A stretch of DNA of 33,749 bases from a virus, in the IMG/VR virus record IMGVR_UViG_3300044675_000735, positions 1-33,749 of that record; one strand, written 5' to 3'. The notes beneath the pieces are model-generated. The model saw only the letters and a list, made by a program, of their open reading frames with translations. It had not been told where the DNA came from and ran no database searches. Made by a program: the position numbers and the translations under genes. Below are positions 15,558-23,580 of this stretch, in pieces (position 1 is the stretch's first letter; every line of letters begins with the position of its first letter).

Positions 15558-15586
15558 ATTCTAACACAAAACATGTTAGAATGCAA
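15558..15586 (-). promoter_or_regulatory. Sigma70 promoter of gp44 with overlapping operator-like dyad
   Basis: The minus strand has TTGCAT (15581-15586), a 17-bp spacer and TAGAAT (15558-15563), with TGT just before the -10. A perfect 9-bp inverted repeat, ATTCTAACA / TGTTAGAAT with a 7-bp gap (15558-15582), covers the promoter and includes the whole -10. Confidence 0.75.
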
Positions 15587-15594
15587 GTTGAGTG

Positions 15595-15855
15595 TTACTT
15601 AGCCACACTCTCATATAAAGATTCAACATCGTCTTGCTCTTGTTGAATCTCGGTGAAGTTTTGTTTGTGATAAATCTTTGCGAGTTTGCGAGTGTACTTT
15701 TTAGGTAACTCAAATTTATCTTCTACAGTAGTTAGAATGTCTTTAATCAAATCACGTTCTGCTTCAATGCGAGTGAGTGAGTTTGAAATTTCGACAAGTG
15801 CATCCAGAATCTTTTTACGATCCTCTGGAGAGGACGGAACAATCACGTTACTCAT
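15595..15855 (-). CDS. dsbA: DsbA-like double-stranded DNA-binding protein
   Basis: The start chosen is the ATG at 15853-15855 (86 residues), because the longer frame overlaps gp45. The C-terminal half (LIKDILTTVEDKFELP, then KLAKIYHKQNFTEI and an acidic DDVESLYESV) follows the pattern of T4 DsbA (89 residues), which binds double-stranded DNA near late promoters and helps late transcription. It lies between gp45, the clamp that activates late transcription, and gp44. The match is recalled from memory, so moderate certainty is right. Confidence 0.75.
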   Translation of the reverse strand: MSNVIVPSSPEDRKKILDALVEISNSLTRIEAERDLIKDILTTVEDKFELPKKYTRKLAKIYHKQNFTEIQQEQDDVESLYESVAK

Positions 15856-15859
15856 AATA

Positions 15860-16531
15860 TTAACCTTCGTACTTAGAGCCAGCTTCAGTAGCAATCCAAT
15901 ATTCAATTGCATCAGTCGCATGTTTGAAGTGCGAGATACCTTTAGATGAAATTGCAACATCATAGGTGCCAGGAACCATCTTCAGATTTTCTGTGACAAA
16001 AATCAATTTGAAGTTTGCTGAAGTCTCACCGACTTTAATTGAGAAGTCATCAGAGTCTGCATTCTTAACATCAAGTGCAGAGATAGAGATTGAAGTACCA
16101 TCACCGATAACTGCAATGTTAGGCAAGCCAAGAATACCAGACAACTTCAATACTTGGCTCATATCTTCTTTTGTCAATCGAAAATTCACTTCGGCATTTT
16201 CAATCTTCAACTCTTTTGCTGGCGGTGCAACAATCATGGATTCATCTGCAAGACCATATGTTGTCTTAGATGTTCCAGACTTAATTGTGATGTTGTTGCT
16301 GTCTGCATTGACAACAATCTCAGGATCATTCAAAGAACTATAGAGAGACAAGAATCGATTCAAGTCATAAATGACAAAATCTTTTTCGAATGATTCTTTG
16401 ATAGTTGCTTTGCCGAGTACGTTTTGACCTTTGTTGATCGTTCGCACTACAGAGCCTTCTTTGAATTGCATACCAGCATTAATGGTAGCAAAGTTTTTTA
16501 GAACGTTAATTGTTGATTCACTTAATTTCAT
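15860..16531 (-). CDS. 45: Sliding clamp gp45
   Basis: The start chosen is the ATG at 16529-16531 (223 residues; T4 gp45 has 228), since the frame's first ATG at 16546 lies within the AAGGA ribosome site and T4 gp45 starts MKLS. The N-terminus, MKLSESTINVLKNFATINAG, is almost that of T4. The fold is two clamp domains, and the C-terminal strand is EYWIATEAGSKYEG. The trimer tethers gp43 and, with gp55 and gp33, activates late promoters. A sigma70-like promoter within the upstream DUF3310 gene (16570-16598) gives it its own transcript. Confidence 0.95.
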   Translation of the reverse strand: MKLSESTINVLKNFATINAGMQFKEGSVVRTINKGQNVLGKATIKESFEKDFVIYDLNRFLSLYSSLNDPEIVVNADSNNITIKSGTSKTTYGLADESMIVAPPAKELKIENAEVNFRLTKEDMSQVLKLSGILGLPNIAVIGDGTSISISALDVKNADSDDFSIKVGETSANFKLIFVTENLKMVPGTYDVAISSKGISHFKHATDAIEYWIATEAGSKYEG

Positions 16532-16805
16532 TTTGATTTCCTTCATTCAAGTCATGTACGTGTAGCATGATTATAGCATAGTGTAAAATTTTTAGCAAGT
16601 CTTTACGATTTCTTCCATCTTTCTTGCCATACCTTTGTGCATATTTCAGCACGTTACCAATACAGAATCCTTCACCATGTCCACCATCGATGATGAATTC
16701 TGTTGCTTGGAACTTATCACGGGAATAATGTTGCCCGTATGTTGTATCAATATAAGACTTCAGTTCCGCTAAAGTCTTATCTTCATTATATCGATAGTCA
16801 ATCAT
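16518..16805 (-). CDS. DUF3310 (SaV-like) protein
   Basis: This 95-residue protein contains the family signature: GHGEGFCIGNVLKYAQRYG, then NRKDLLKILHYAIIML in one helix. DUF3310 proteins occur in many phages and are often found among nucleotide metabolism or replication genes; the function is unproven. Its 3' end overlaps gp45 by 14 bp and its start overlaps the glycosyltransferase gene by 4 bp. The strong -10 box of the gp45 promoter lies inside it, which explains a stretch of unusual codons in its last third. Confidence 0.85.
   Translation of the reverse strand: MIDYRYNEDKTLAELKSYIDTTYGQHYSRDKFQATEFIIDGGHGEGFCIGNVLKYAQRYGKKDGRNRKDLLKILHYAIIMLHVHDLNEGNQNEIK
16570..16598 (-). promoter_or_regulatory. 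Internal sigma70 promoter for gp45
   Basis: Within the DUF3310 gene the minus strand reads TTGCTA (16593-16598), a 17-bp spacer and a perfect TATAAT (16570-16575) preceded by TGC (extended -10). Transcription would start near 16563, about 32 nt before the gp45 ATG. Confidence 0.75.
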
Positions 16806-17662
16806 TTCAAATTCGCAGATACATTTCGTTTCATAACATCATCACCAGCAGTGGGTGAAGCATTGATTGCCGCAAGTGCTTGCAAAGAACCACCGAAGAT
16901 ATAACTGCCTGCATGTTTCAAACGCATCCATGGAAGTAGCCATACTTTACCACCAGCTTTACGCATCCATTGGCAGAACATATAATCTTCTGACAGATAA
17001 CGCTTTGTGTTTGGGCAGATTACACAATCAAAGTATGCCATGATTTCTCTGCTACCATCAAAGTTTGCTGTACGCACATGATCTGGTTTGTAGCTTTGTC
17101 CTGGAAATGCTTTGTCGTATTTCTGAAGTGCTTCACGGGTAATCAACATAAAGCCTGTACCGCTTTCTTTCACTTCGATGGGTTCGTCAACACGAAATTG
17201 TGTAACGCCATCTGCTGGATTGAAAACGTAGTCACCAACAAACTCTTCGAGTTGATTTGGATTCTTATCTGCATAACCCTTGTCAACTGCAACTTTAATC
17301 TTCTCCCAAGAAATTGCTTTCTTTGGATATGGTCCGCAAACAACATCCATGTCATCACGGGTTGCCGCAAAGTGCATCATCACCAAAACGTCTTGTGGTT
17401 CAAAGTGAATATCACTGTCAATGAAAATCATATGGTCATAACCACTACGAACGAATTCGTCTGTTAGATAATTTCTAGCACGTTGTACTAGTGATTCATT
17501 GAAGATGAAGAATAGTTTAGCCTCAATACCATATTTGGTACAGAGAATCATGAGGTCGGTGATTGCTTTTGTATAAGCACCGTGGCATTGTCCACCATAC
17601 ATCGGTGTCGCAACAAAAAGTTTTTTCTTTCTTAGTTTTTGAATATCAAGTTCAAATTGCAT
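16802..17662 (-). CDS. GT-A type glycosyltransferase
   Basis: This 286-residue protein starts its catalytic domain at LFVATPMYGGQCHGAYTKAI. DHMIFIDSDIHFEPQ contains the DxD metal/nucleotide-sugar motif (D82, D84). YLSEDYMFCQWMRKAGGKVWL and LKHAGS follow the acceptor-site pattern. Enzymes of this kind move a sugar from an NDP-sugar to an acceptor, which could be DNA, a virion protein or host surface glycan. A late promoter (17692-17699) and a good GGAGAG site precede the gene, pointing to late expression and so perhaps to virion glycosylation. It overlaps DUF3310 by 4 bp. Confidence 0.85.
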   Translation of the reverse strand: MQFELDIQKLRKKKLFVATPMYGGQCHGAYTKAITDLMILCTKYGIEAKLFFIFNESLVQRARNYLTDEFVRSGYDHMIFIDSDIHFEPQDVLVMMHFAATRDDMDVVCGPYPKKAISWEKIKVAVDKGYADKNPNQLEEFVGDYVFNPADGVTQFRVDEPIEVKESGTGFMLITREALQKYDKAFPGQSYKPDHVRTANFDGSREIMAYFDCVICPNTKRYLSEDYMFCQWMRKAGGKVWLLPWMRLKHAGSYIFGGSLQALAAINASPTAGDDVMKRNVSANLK

Positions 17663-17691
17663 AGTCTCTCCATAATGTTAATCGGTCTGTC

Positions 17692-17699
17692 TATTTATA
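17692..17699 (-). promoter_or_regulatory. T4-type late promoter (TATAAATA)
   Basis: An exact TATAAATA box lies on the minus strand, 30 bp upstream of the glycosyltransferase ATG and just past the terminator of the MoxR-like gene. Confidence 0.85.
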
Positions 17700-17702
17700 T
17701 AT

Positions 17703-17730
17703 AAAAAAAGAGGCTACTTTACGTAGCCTC
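17703..17730 (-). terminator. Intrinsic terminator after the MoxR-like gene
   Basis: A perfect 8-bp stem, GAGGCTAC/GTAGCCTC (17710-17717 with 17723-17730), with a 5-nt loop is followed on the minus strand by seven T residues. It ends the early MoxR-VWA unit just before the late glycosyltransferase promoter. Confidence 0.9.
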
Positions 17731-17752
17731 AAAGGCATTTCTGCCAGGAGAT

Positions 17753-18931
17753 TTAGAAAGGCACTTCGTCTGATACTGTTTCAGTTTTCACTTCGGCAGT
17801 AGGATCGATACCAGCATCAATCTTGCTGTACAAGTCAAGGAATGCAGTCTTTGTTTCACCATCGAAACGATTGATACAGTACTTGATTGCTTCCATCTTA
17901 TCATTGAAGATGGTGTATGCTTCAGCAATGTGAGACAAACGGCGAGTAGAAATCAATTCATCGATAGCACCTTCTTCAAAGGTTTTACGGATGATATCAG
18001 CCCACTTCACAAGATTTTCTGCGAATGCTTTGTCGGTGATACCAAGACTGGCAAACAATTTAGTCAAAATCTTGGTTTCGATTTTAGTGTCTGGATACTC
18101 TTGCTCAACTGTAATTGGGAAACGTTCAAGGAACGCATCATCAAGAATCGTGGCGGCCATGTAGCGACCAGTTTCATCGCCTTTGCCTTTAGTGTTTGCA
18201 GTAGCGATAACGTTGAAGCCTTGCACAGGCTCAACAAACTCACCAGTCTTCTTAACAAACAAGCCTTTGCCTTCAAGCACACCTTGCAGACACATTAGTT
18301 TATTTGAACCACGATCAATTTCATCGAGAATCAAAACAGCACCAGACTTCATTGCTTGAACAACTGGACCGTCAAACCATTTTGTTTCGCCATCAATCAA
18401 GCGGAAACCACCAATCAAATCGTCTTCATCAGTCTCTGGTGAAATATTCACACGGAGACATTCAACTTTCAATTGGGCACATGCCTGTTCGACCATGAAA
18501 GTCTTGCCGTTGCCAGAAAGACCAGAAACGAATACAGGATAAAATTTCTTTGATGCAACAATGCGTTTCATGTTATCAAAGAAACCAAAAGGCACGTACA
18601 ATGAATTCACTTTAGGAATAATTGCACCCTCTTGCATACGTGCGACAGAGGAAATTTTTGCAACAGCTTTTGTAACAGGCGATACAGTTGGTTCAGATAT
18701 TTGCATAGGTTGTGATTTGACTAATGCAAGACCAGCCATGTCGATGTTAAATTCTTGAAGAGGCAATTGATACTTGCCACGGGCAACTCGGTACTGTTTA
18801 CCCTCTAACCAAACTTGGCGTTTCATGCCAGTTTCATCACAGAGTGATACTAGTTGCTGGTGTGTTACAACTTCACCAAAACGTTTTGCGGCTTCGGTGA
18901 CGAATAAAATCTTTTCAGCTTTTGTAGTCAT
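17753..18931 (-). CDS. MoxR/CobS-like AAA+ ATPase
   Basis: This 392-residue ATPase has Walker A GLSGNGKT (137-144), Walker B ILDEID (201-206), sensor 1 VIATANT, and the MoxR/CobS hallmark DLIGGFRLIDG with FDGPVVQAMKSG. Aquatic phages carry relatives usually labelled CobS, though cobalt insertion is unlikely without cobalamin genes. MoxR ATPases act as chaperones together with VWA proteins. The next gene upstream encodes a VWA protein with a protease motif, so the pair probably forms a remodelling complex. Residues 1-60 form a separate small, possibly nucleic-acid-binding domain. It has its own promoter and a strong terminator. Confidence 0.9.
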   Translation of the reverse strand: MTTKAEKILFVTEAAKRFGEVVTHQQLVSLCDETGMKRQVWLEGKQYRVARGKYQLPLQEFNIDMAGLALVKSQPMQISEPTVSPVTKAVAKISSVARMQEGAIIPKVNSLYVPFGFFDNMKRIVASKKFYPVFVSGLSGNGKTFMVEQACAQLKVECLRVNISPETDEDDLIGGFRLIDGETKWFDGPVVQAMKSGAVLILDEIDRGSNKLMCLQGVLEGKGLFVKKTGEFVEPVQGFNVIATANTKGKGDETGRYMAATILDDAFLERFPITVEQEYPDTKIETKILTKLFASLGITDKAFAENLVKWADIIRKTFEEGAIDELISTRRLSHIAEAYTIFNDKMEAIKYCINRFDGETKTAFLDLYSKIDAGIDPTAEVKTETVSDEVPF

Positions 18932-18974
18932 AATATAAAGTTTCTTTCAGGTAAAAATCAATTTCAATACTAGT

Positions 18975-19003
18975 AGTATAACAGACTGTTCATGGCAAGT
19001 CAA
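18975..19003 (-). promoter_or_regulatory. Sigma70 promoter of the MoxR-like gene
   Basis: The minus strand has TTGACT (18998-19003), a 17-bp spacer and TATACT (18975-18980), with TGT before the -10 (extended). Start of transcription near 18968 gives a leader of about 37 nt. Confidence 0.85.
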
Positions 19004-19036
19004 GCGGTTGTTTTTGAATGTTGTTTTTGTGCAACA

Positions 19037-21229
19037 TCAAGCAATTTCTTTGATTACTTTAGAGAGAAGAACTCGGTTTGTCAAACGGTTCTGGTTCATC
19101 TTTAAGAATGCACCTTTCAACTTACGTGAGGAAACATCTTTAACTTCACCGAGAATGTCTGATAGCGAATCGTCTTCGGTAGACAAATCTTCACCACCAG
19201 GAATCAGGAAATACTCAGAGTATCCATATCCGTTGACAGAGAAAAACTTTTCGTTACGGAATTGTTTGTATCCATCATCAGTCATTATCATGTTGAACCG
19301 TGTCATTGCATTTTGAAAGTAACGTTTGCTTTTTGGCAGAATGTAGAATCCAATTAAATTGCAACCAGTACGATCTTTTAGAATTTGCAATAACGTTGGC
19401 GTCACACCTTTGTCACTTACACGATAAGTTTTTGCGGAATCTTTGTCTTCAATGTAAGATACTGAACGGAAGTCAGAAGGTCCGATTCTAGTACCGCGGT
19501 GATCGGCGGATGTAGTCCACATTGTGCTACTGTCTTCTCCGTCTGTCAAAAAGATAACATTCACAATTTCAGACCGAGTACGTTTACGGAAATCATTGAC
19601 AACATTGGATGCGACTTGAATTGTTGCATTCAACGGAGTGCCACCAAGACCCATACCTTCTTTGATATAACTTGATTTGTAATTTCTACGATACTGAGAA
19701 TATGGCTTGTATGCATCGGCAACGTTCAACAAATCATTTGCAAATTTGCGATACGTTTGGTTTTTCATACTGCTAGACAAAATGTTCATCAAAGAAAAAT
19801 AGTCAATGTCTAATTGATTCGGTTCTACATCTACAATAGATTGGTTTGGTCTGTTTATCAAACTCTTTCGATACTCGGTACTGAAAGCATAAACATCAAA
19901 AGGAATATTCACTTTGCGGCAGAACGTTGACATTGTAATCAACTGTTCGATTGTGCCAGACATATTGTCTACCATAGAACCAGACCAGTCAATGAACATT
20001 ACAATGCCGTGATTCTTACCTTGTGCAACTGCACCAATCTTACGGAAGATATCGTCATTGAATTTGTAAGTGTGCAACTTGTTAGTGTCAAGTGTACCAG
20101 TGTCAGAGACTGTCACACGGCGCAACTCGGCCGCTTTCTTTTTCATTTCGAATTCTTTTACAAGATATGCAATAGCATTCTTATTCTTTGATTCGAATTT
20201 CATTAGCAAAGTGGAATCATAACGCTCATGTGGTTCAAGTTCTTCATTGTCAAAGAATGACTCATCAAAGAATTTCAACTCTTTGAATGAAATAATATAA
20301 TTCTTTGTATCAATTTTCTTTTGGCTGACAATCTTACCAACATTAATTTCTTTTGTCTCTGCAAGACCTTTCAATGCTTGTTGAAATTTTTCATCCGTTA
20401 CAGATTTAACTTCATCACCATATATCTTCAACTCATTGGGCATGGTGCTTTCAAGGGTGGGTTCGTTAGAATATCCATTGTTAAATTGATCTTCAGATTC
20501 GAAATCATCATCATCGCCATCGAATTCAGAATCAAAGTCATTTGGATTTTTGTCTTCATAGTCTTCAGCGTCATCACCGCCGAAAATATCATCACCAAAA
20601 TCTTCATTATCGAATTCGCCATTCTCTTTGCGTTTTTCGAATTCTTCTTTAGCTTCTTGGCGTTTTTGGTCCAACTCTGCTTTGCAAAACGCATACAAAC
20701 GTTCGGTGATATCTTTCACTTGCTCAAACGAATCTGCTTTTTCAACTTCGTTGACAAACAACATTTCTTCGGCATTGAATTTAATGCCTGCAATAGCACC
20801 AAGTTTAAAATGTAAATTGATTCTATCAATCAACATAAGTTCATTTACATCTTGACCTTTGATGCCAAAGAAATCACGTTCAGTAAATTGACGATAAGCA
20901 ATAGCCATTGGTTTACGCAAACCAGGATATCTGTCTTTCATTCTACGTTCAACCCGTGCATCTTCAACAACATTTAAAAATGTAGAGAATGCAGAACCGC
21001 CAGATTTGGCTGATTCAACGTATGATTGTGGTGTGTCTAATGCGTGACCCACTTCATGCCCGACCAAAAGGTCTGTCATTTCAGGTGTGGTGTCATTCAT
21101 AATGGGAAGAGTAAGACGGCGATTCACGATATCGAATGATGCAGTTTGCACCTTGCGATACTCTACCGAAATATTCTCTGTAGCAAGTAATTTTGCTAGA
21201 GTGGATTTTGAAATTTGTGTATTAAGCAT
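19037..21229 (-). CDS. Metallopeptidase-VWA protein, partner of the MoxR-like ATPase
   Basis: This 730-residue protein has two parts. The N-terminus has a zinc-protease site, GHEVGHALDTP (H58, E59, H62), with NVVEDARVERRM (about 86-97) offering the third acidic ligand. A very acidic linker runs from about 203 to 250. The C-terminus is a von Willebrand A domain with MIDAS motif FIDWSGS (D414, S416, S418), GGTPLNATI and LTDGEDSS. This is the layout of CobT-like VWA proteins that work with MoxR/CobS ATPases. The client is unknown. A promoter overlaps the start so closely that its mRNA would be nearly leaderless. Confidence 0.88.
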   Translation of the reverse strand: MLNTQISKSTLAKLLATENISVEYRKVQTASFDIVNRRLTLPIMNDTTPEMTDLLVGHEVGHALDTPQSYVESAKSGGSAFSTFLNVVEDARVERRMKDRYPGLRKPMAIAYRQFTERDFFGIKGQDVNELMLIDRINLHFKLGAIAGIKFNAEEMLFVNEVEKADSFEQVKDITERLYAFCKAELDQKRQEAKEEFEKRKENGEFDNEDFGDDIFGGDDAEDYEDKNPNDFDSEFDGDDDDFESEDQFNNGYSNEPTLESTMPNELKIYGDEVKSVTDEKFQQALKGLAETKEINVGKIVSQKKIDTKNYIISFKELKFFDESFFDNEELEPHERYDSTLLMKFESKNKNAIAYLVKEFEMKKKAAELRRVTVSDTGTLDTNKLHTYKFNDDIFRKIGAVAQGKNHGIVMFIDWSGSMVDNMSGTIEQLITMSTFCRKVNIPFDVYAFSTEYRKSLINRPNQSIVDVEPNQLDIDYFSLMNILSSSMKNQTYRKFANDLLNVADAYKPYSQYRRNYKSSYIKEGMGLGGTPLNATIQVASNVVNDFRKRTRSEIVNVIFLTDGEDSSTMWTTSADHRGTRIGPSDFRSVSYIEDKDSAKTYRVSDKGVTPTLLQILKDRTGCNLIGFYILPKSKRYFQNAMTRFNMIMTDDGYKQFRNEKFFSVNGYGYSEYFLIPGGEDLSTEDDSLSDILGEVKDVSSRKLKGAFLKMNQNRLTNRVLLSKVIKEIA

Positions 21230-21235
21230 GTATGT

Positions 21236-21264
21236 ATCTTAACTCAAGTGGATTGAAATGTCAA
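21236..21264 (-). promoter_or_regulatory. Sigma70 promoter of the VWA gene (near-leaderless)
   Basis: The minus strand has TTGACA (21259-21264), a 17-bp spacer and TAAGAT (21236-21241). The expected start of transcription (about 21229) falls on the start codon. The stop codon of the upstream gene (21261-21263) lies inside the -35. Confidence 0.65.
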
Positions 21265-21863
21265 GCGGTTTCTGCAACGGGCTGTTGTACAATGGCAACA
21301 GTCTTGGGACGGATGATAACTGTCTGTGGCACTTCAATATCGTTTTGTTTATAGTAGCGGTGCATTTTTACAGTAGCGGTAATTGTTGCAGTTTCACCTT
21401 CGGCAGGGAAATCTGCATTGCCGCTGAATACAAGCACATTGCCATCGGTATCTTCACAGATACGGAGAAGACTTCTGCCAGAATCAGCCCAGTAAAATTT
21501 AGGACGATCAACGACAATTGCTTTTTTAACTGTCAGAGTGACAGTAATCTTTTTCTTTTCGGTGCCAATGAATGTACGGGTTGTGTTTTTCTCTGCCGCT
21601 TGTGCAATCCATTGTGCTTTACGTTCAGCTTGAGTGGTAATTGATTTGCGTACAGCAAGGACTTGTTTTTCTGTCAACTTACCATAGGTGTTCAATGCAC
21701 CAAGAAGATTTGAGTAGAAAGAATTTCTCTCAGAATTGGCAACAAGGAATTGGACGATATCGCCAGCATCGGGATACGTCCTGTAGAAAGTTTTCGTAGC
21801 ATTGTTTATGATGTTGCGCTTGGTAGCGGCTTCGTATGCGGCAGGATGTTCAATGTATGACAT
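21261..21863 (-). CDS. Conserved phage protein, helical N-terminus and beta-rich C-terminus
   Basis: This 200-residue protein has no function I can name. The first half is helical, with the segment FYSNLLGALNTYGKLTEKQVLAV, a pattern I associate with other phage proteins that carry single-strand-binding or helicase-loader-like modules. The second half is a run of strands (KKITVTLTVKKAIVV, GNVLVFSGNADF, TATITATVKMHRYY), suggesting an OB-like barrel. Nucleic-acid binding is inferred only from this shape. It has its own sigma70 promoter (21895-21922) and an AGGA site, and lies directly upstream of the VWA gene, so it could belong to the same functional group. Confidence 0.7.
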   Translation of the reverse strand: MSYIEHPAAYEAATKRNIINNATKTFYRTYPDAGDIVQFLVANSERNSFYSNLLGALNTYGKLTEKQVLAVRKSITTQAERKAQWIAQAAEKNTTRTFIGTEKKKITVTLTVKKAIVVDRPKFYWADSGRSLLRICEDTDGNVLVFSGNADFPAEGETATITATVKMHRYYKQNDIEVPQTVIIRPKTVAIVQQPVAETA

Positions 21864-21894
21864 AAATTCCTATGTAATCTCAATGTATGTATAC

Positions 21895-21922
21895 AGTATA
21901 GCACAGTGGGAATGAATGTCAA
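21895..21922 (-). promoter_or_regulatory. Sigma70 promoter downstream of the HNH gene
   Basis: The minus strand has TTGACA (21917-21922), a 16-bp spacer and TATACT (21895-21900). It restarts transcription after the terminator at 21972-22007. Confidence 0.8.
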
Positions 21923-21971
21923 CGATTATTTGATGTAGTGTAGCGTCAAAACAACACATTTGTGTGAAATA

Positions 21972-22007
21972 AAGGGGTTTTTGTTAAAAGTGCAAGAAAA
22001 ACCCCTT
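21972..22007 (-). terminator. Hairpin terminator after the HNH endonuclease gene
   Basis: An 11-bp stem (21972-21982 with 21997-22007; core GGGGTTTTT/AAAAACCCC) has a 14-nt loop and is followed on the minus strand by TATTT. The stem itself is half A-T, so efficiency is uncertain. Confidence 0.65.
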
Positions 22008-22029
22008 ATATATCAATCACTTACAGGGT

Positions 22030-22641
22030 CTAAATAAAAAATTTTGTTAAATTAGCAGACTGATTGATAAAATCTTGATACTTTATTCTAGGTTTGCTGG
22101 TGAGGCTTGCGCTTGACAATTTTTTATTATCAAATTCAGCTAAAAGTTGTCTTGCTTTTTCTATTCGTTTGGGTTCTTCATACACCGCATCCATCACATC
22201 ATAGTAAGTAGCAACTCCAATTTTAAGAGTTTTGCAAATTTTTCTAATAGAACTTCCGTCCTCTCTCATTTTCATAACTTGTTTGCGTATATTTTCTCCA
22301 TCTTCACCATTCAGAGTACTTGGTCTTCCTAATTTTGTTCCTTCTGCTCTAGCCCTTTCAATGCCATCTTTAATTAATTCACTACTATTAATTTTTTGAA
22401 AAGTAACTACGCCATGCATAATTCTATGATGCCATGAACATAAAGTTAGTGTTGCATGTTCACTAATAAAGCCCCTATCAAACAAAGAATTAAAAATTTC
22501 TTTAGGTGTGCAATCTTTAATTGGCTTGGTATTATCATACTTAAGCGATTTTCGGTTTTCGCCAGTGTGAATTATTGGGTCTACATGATGTAAGTGTAGA
22601 TCGTCTTTTGATCCACACACTGCACAAAAATCTAATTTCAT
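22030..22641 (-). CDS. HNH endonuclease with resolvase-type helix-turn-helix tail
   Basis: This 203-residue protein starts with a zinc-ribbed HNH domain: CAVC (6-9), LHLHHVDP (15-22) and LCSWHHRIMHG (67-77). The middle sequence GIERARAEGTKLGRP (93-107) is the linker seen in serine recombinases. The HTH follows (SIRKICKTLKIGVATYYDVM), which is the Hin/resolvase DNA-binding domain. So a nuclease is joined to a borrowed DNA-binding module, the design of free-standing homing endonucleases. It has its own terminator behind it. G+C at 22261-22440 is 60 of 180 by my count, lower than core genes, in keeping with mobility. Confidence 0.88.
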   Translation of the reverse strand: MKLDFCAVCGSKDDLHLHHVDPIIHTGENRKSLKYDNTKPIKDCTPKEIFNSLFDRGFISEHATLTLCSWHHRIMHGVVTFQKINSSELIKDGIERARAEGTKLGRPSTLNGEDGENIRKQVMKMREDGSSIRKICKTLKIGVATYYDVMDAVYEEPKRIEKARQLLAEFDNKKLSSASLTSKPRIKYQDFINQSANLTKFFI

Positions 22642-22644
22642 AAT

Positions 22645-23580
22645 TTAACCCTGCCAATTTGTGACAAGTCTCATTCCATAATTGTTAGTTCCGTTTGGTA
22701 CGACTATGTTTGGTTTCAATCTCAACTGATTGCCTTTGAATTGAGAGTAGTCAACGTAATGGTGCCAACGATCATATCTCCAAACAACGCTAGAAACATC
22801 TGAGTGAACGTCAGCAAGCATTTGTGATTTTGCAATTGTGCCAGACTCATTGTATTTTTTGCCTTTTGCATCAACCAACTTATCTGCTTTAATTGCTTCA
22901 CCAGTTTCATCATCAAAGCCAACTTCAGCATGATAAAATTCTGTAGTATTGCCACCCTTGACAGTTTGAGTTGCGGCTTTACCTTGCATGAATACATTGA
23001 ATTGAATTGTACAATCACCATCTTTAAGAACGTCAAGACTTAGAATTGTGTCTTCATTGTAACGACCACGCCAACGATGTTTGCAAGCATTGTCAATCAA
23101 AAGACACGAATAGATTCGAGTGTTTTTCACAAATGGTGGATACTTCTGATTTGGTGCAATGAAGAATCGATATTGCAAACCAGACACAGGAACGTTTTCA
23201 AATCTATCAATAAACTGTTCACACACATAGAACAATACACCAGATTCGACACGAATTCGTTGGTTATTATGTAGTCGATAAAAGTCTGAAATGTTATCGT
23301 CCATCACCCAATGTTTTTCTGCACCGATAGAAATCGAATGATCCCATGCATAGTTTCTTGCACGACCAGGACCATCGCCATGATTTGAAAATGGCGCAAC
23401 AATCAATGTAACCCATGGTCTAATATTGAATGTGTCTAATGCTTTTTCATACAGCATTTCATCTTGAGGTTCAATGATGATGTAGTGTGGCACTTTCATT
23501 CTTGAAAGCGACTTTGAAGTAATCATTGAGTCTGCACGACCCTTTGATATGATGTACACTGGATGTTCTGGATTATGCAT
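22645..23580 (-). CDS. TET-associated-type glycosyltransferase (TAGT)
   Basis: This 311-residue protein begins VYIISKGRADSMITSKSLS and continues with PHYIIIEPQDEMLYEKAL, GPGRARNYAWDHS and HWVMDDNISDFYRL, where DDN is the DxD-like metal site. This is the layout of the TAGT family that Iyer and colleagues linked to base modification: members are found next to TET/JBP dioxygenases in phages and are thought to glycosylate hydroxymethyl-pyrimidines in DNA. No TET/JBP gene is seen in this window, but two other 2OG oxygenases, a methyltransferase and dCMP deaminase are close by. Protein or other acceptors remain possible. Confidence 0.82.
   Translation of the reverse strand: MHNPEHPVYIISKGRADSMITSKSLSRMKVPHYIIIEPQDEMLYEKALDTFNIRPWVTLIVAPFSNHGDGPGRARNYAWDHSISIGAEKHWVMDDNISDFYRLHNNQRIRVESGVLFYVCEQFIDRFENVPVSGLQYRFFIAPNQKYPPFVKNTRIYSCLLIDNACKHRWRGRYNEDTILSLDVLKDGDCTIQFNVFMQGKAATQTVKGGNTTEFYHAEVGFDDETGEAIKADKLVDAKGKKYNESGTIAKSQMLADVHSDVSSVVWRYDRWHHYVDYSQFKGNQLRLKPNIVVPNGTNNYGMRLVTNWQG

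Noticed and set aside
17753-18931. Cobalamin synthesis (CobS) as function of the AAA+ protein
   Set aside because: No other cobalamin gene is present and the neighbour is a peptidase-VWA protein, so a MoxR-type remodelling role is more likely.
20321-20815. 164-residue plus-strand frame rich in Phe and Ile, resembling a membrane protein
   Set aside because: It is the mirror of the acidic linker of the VWA protein; acidic codons read as hydrophobic on the other strand.
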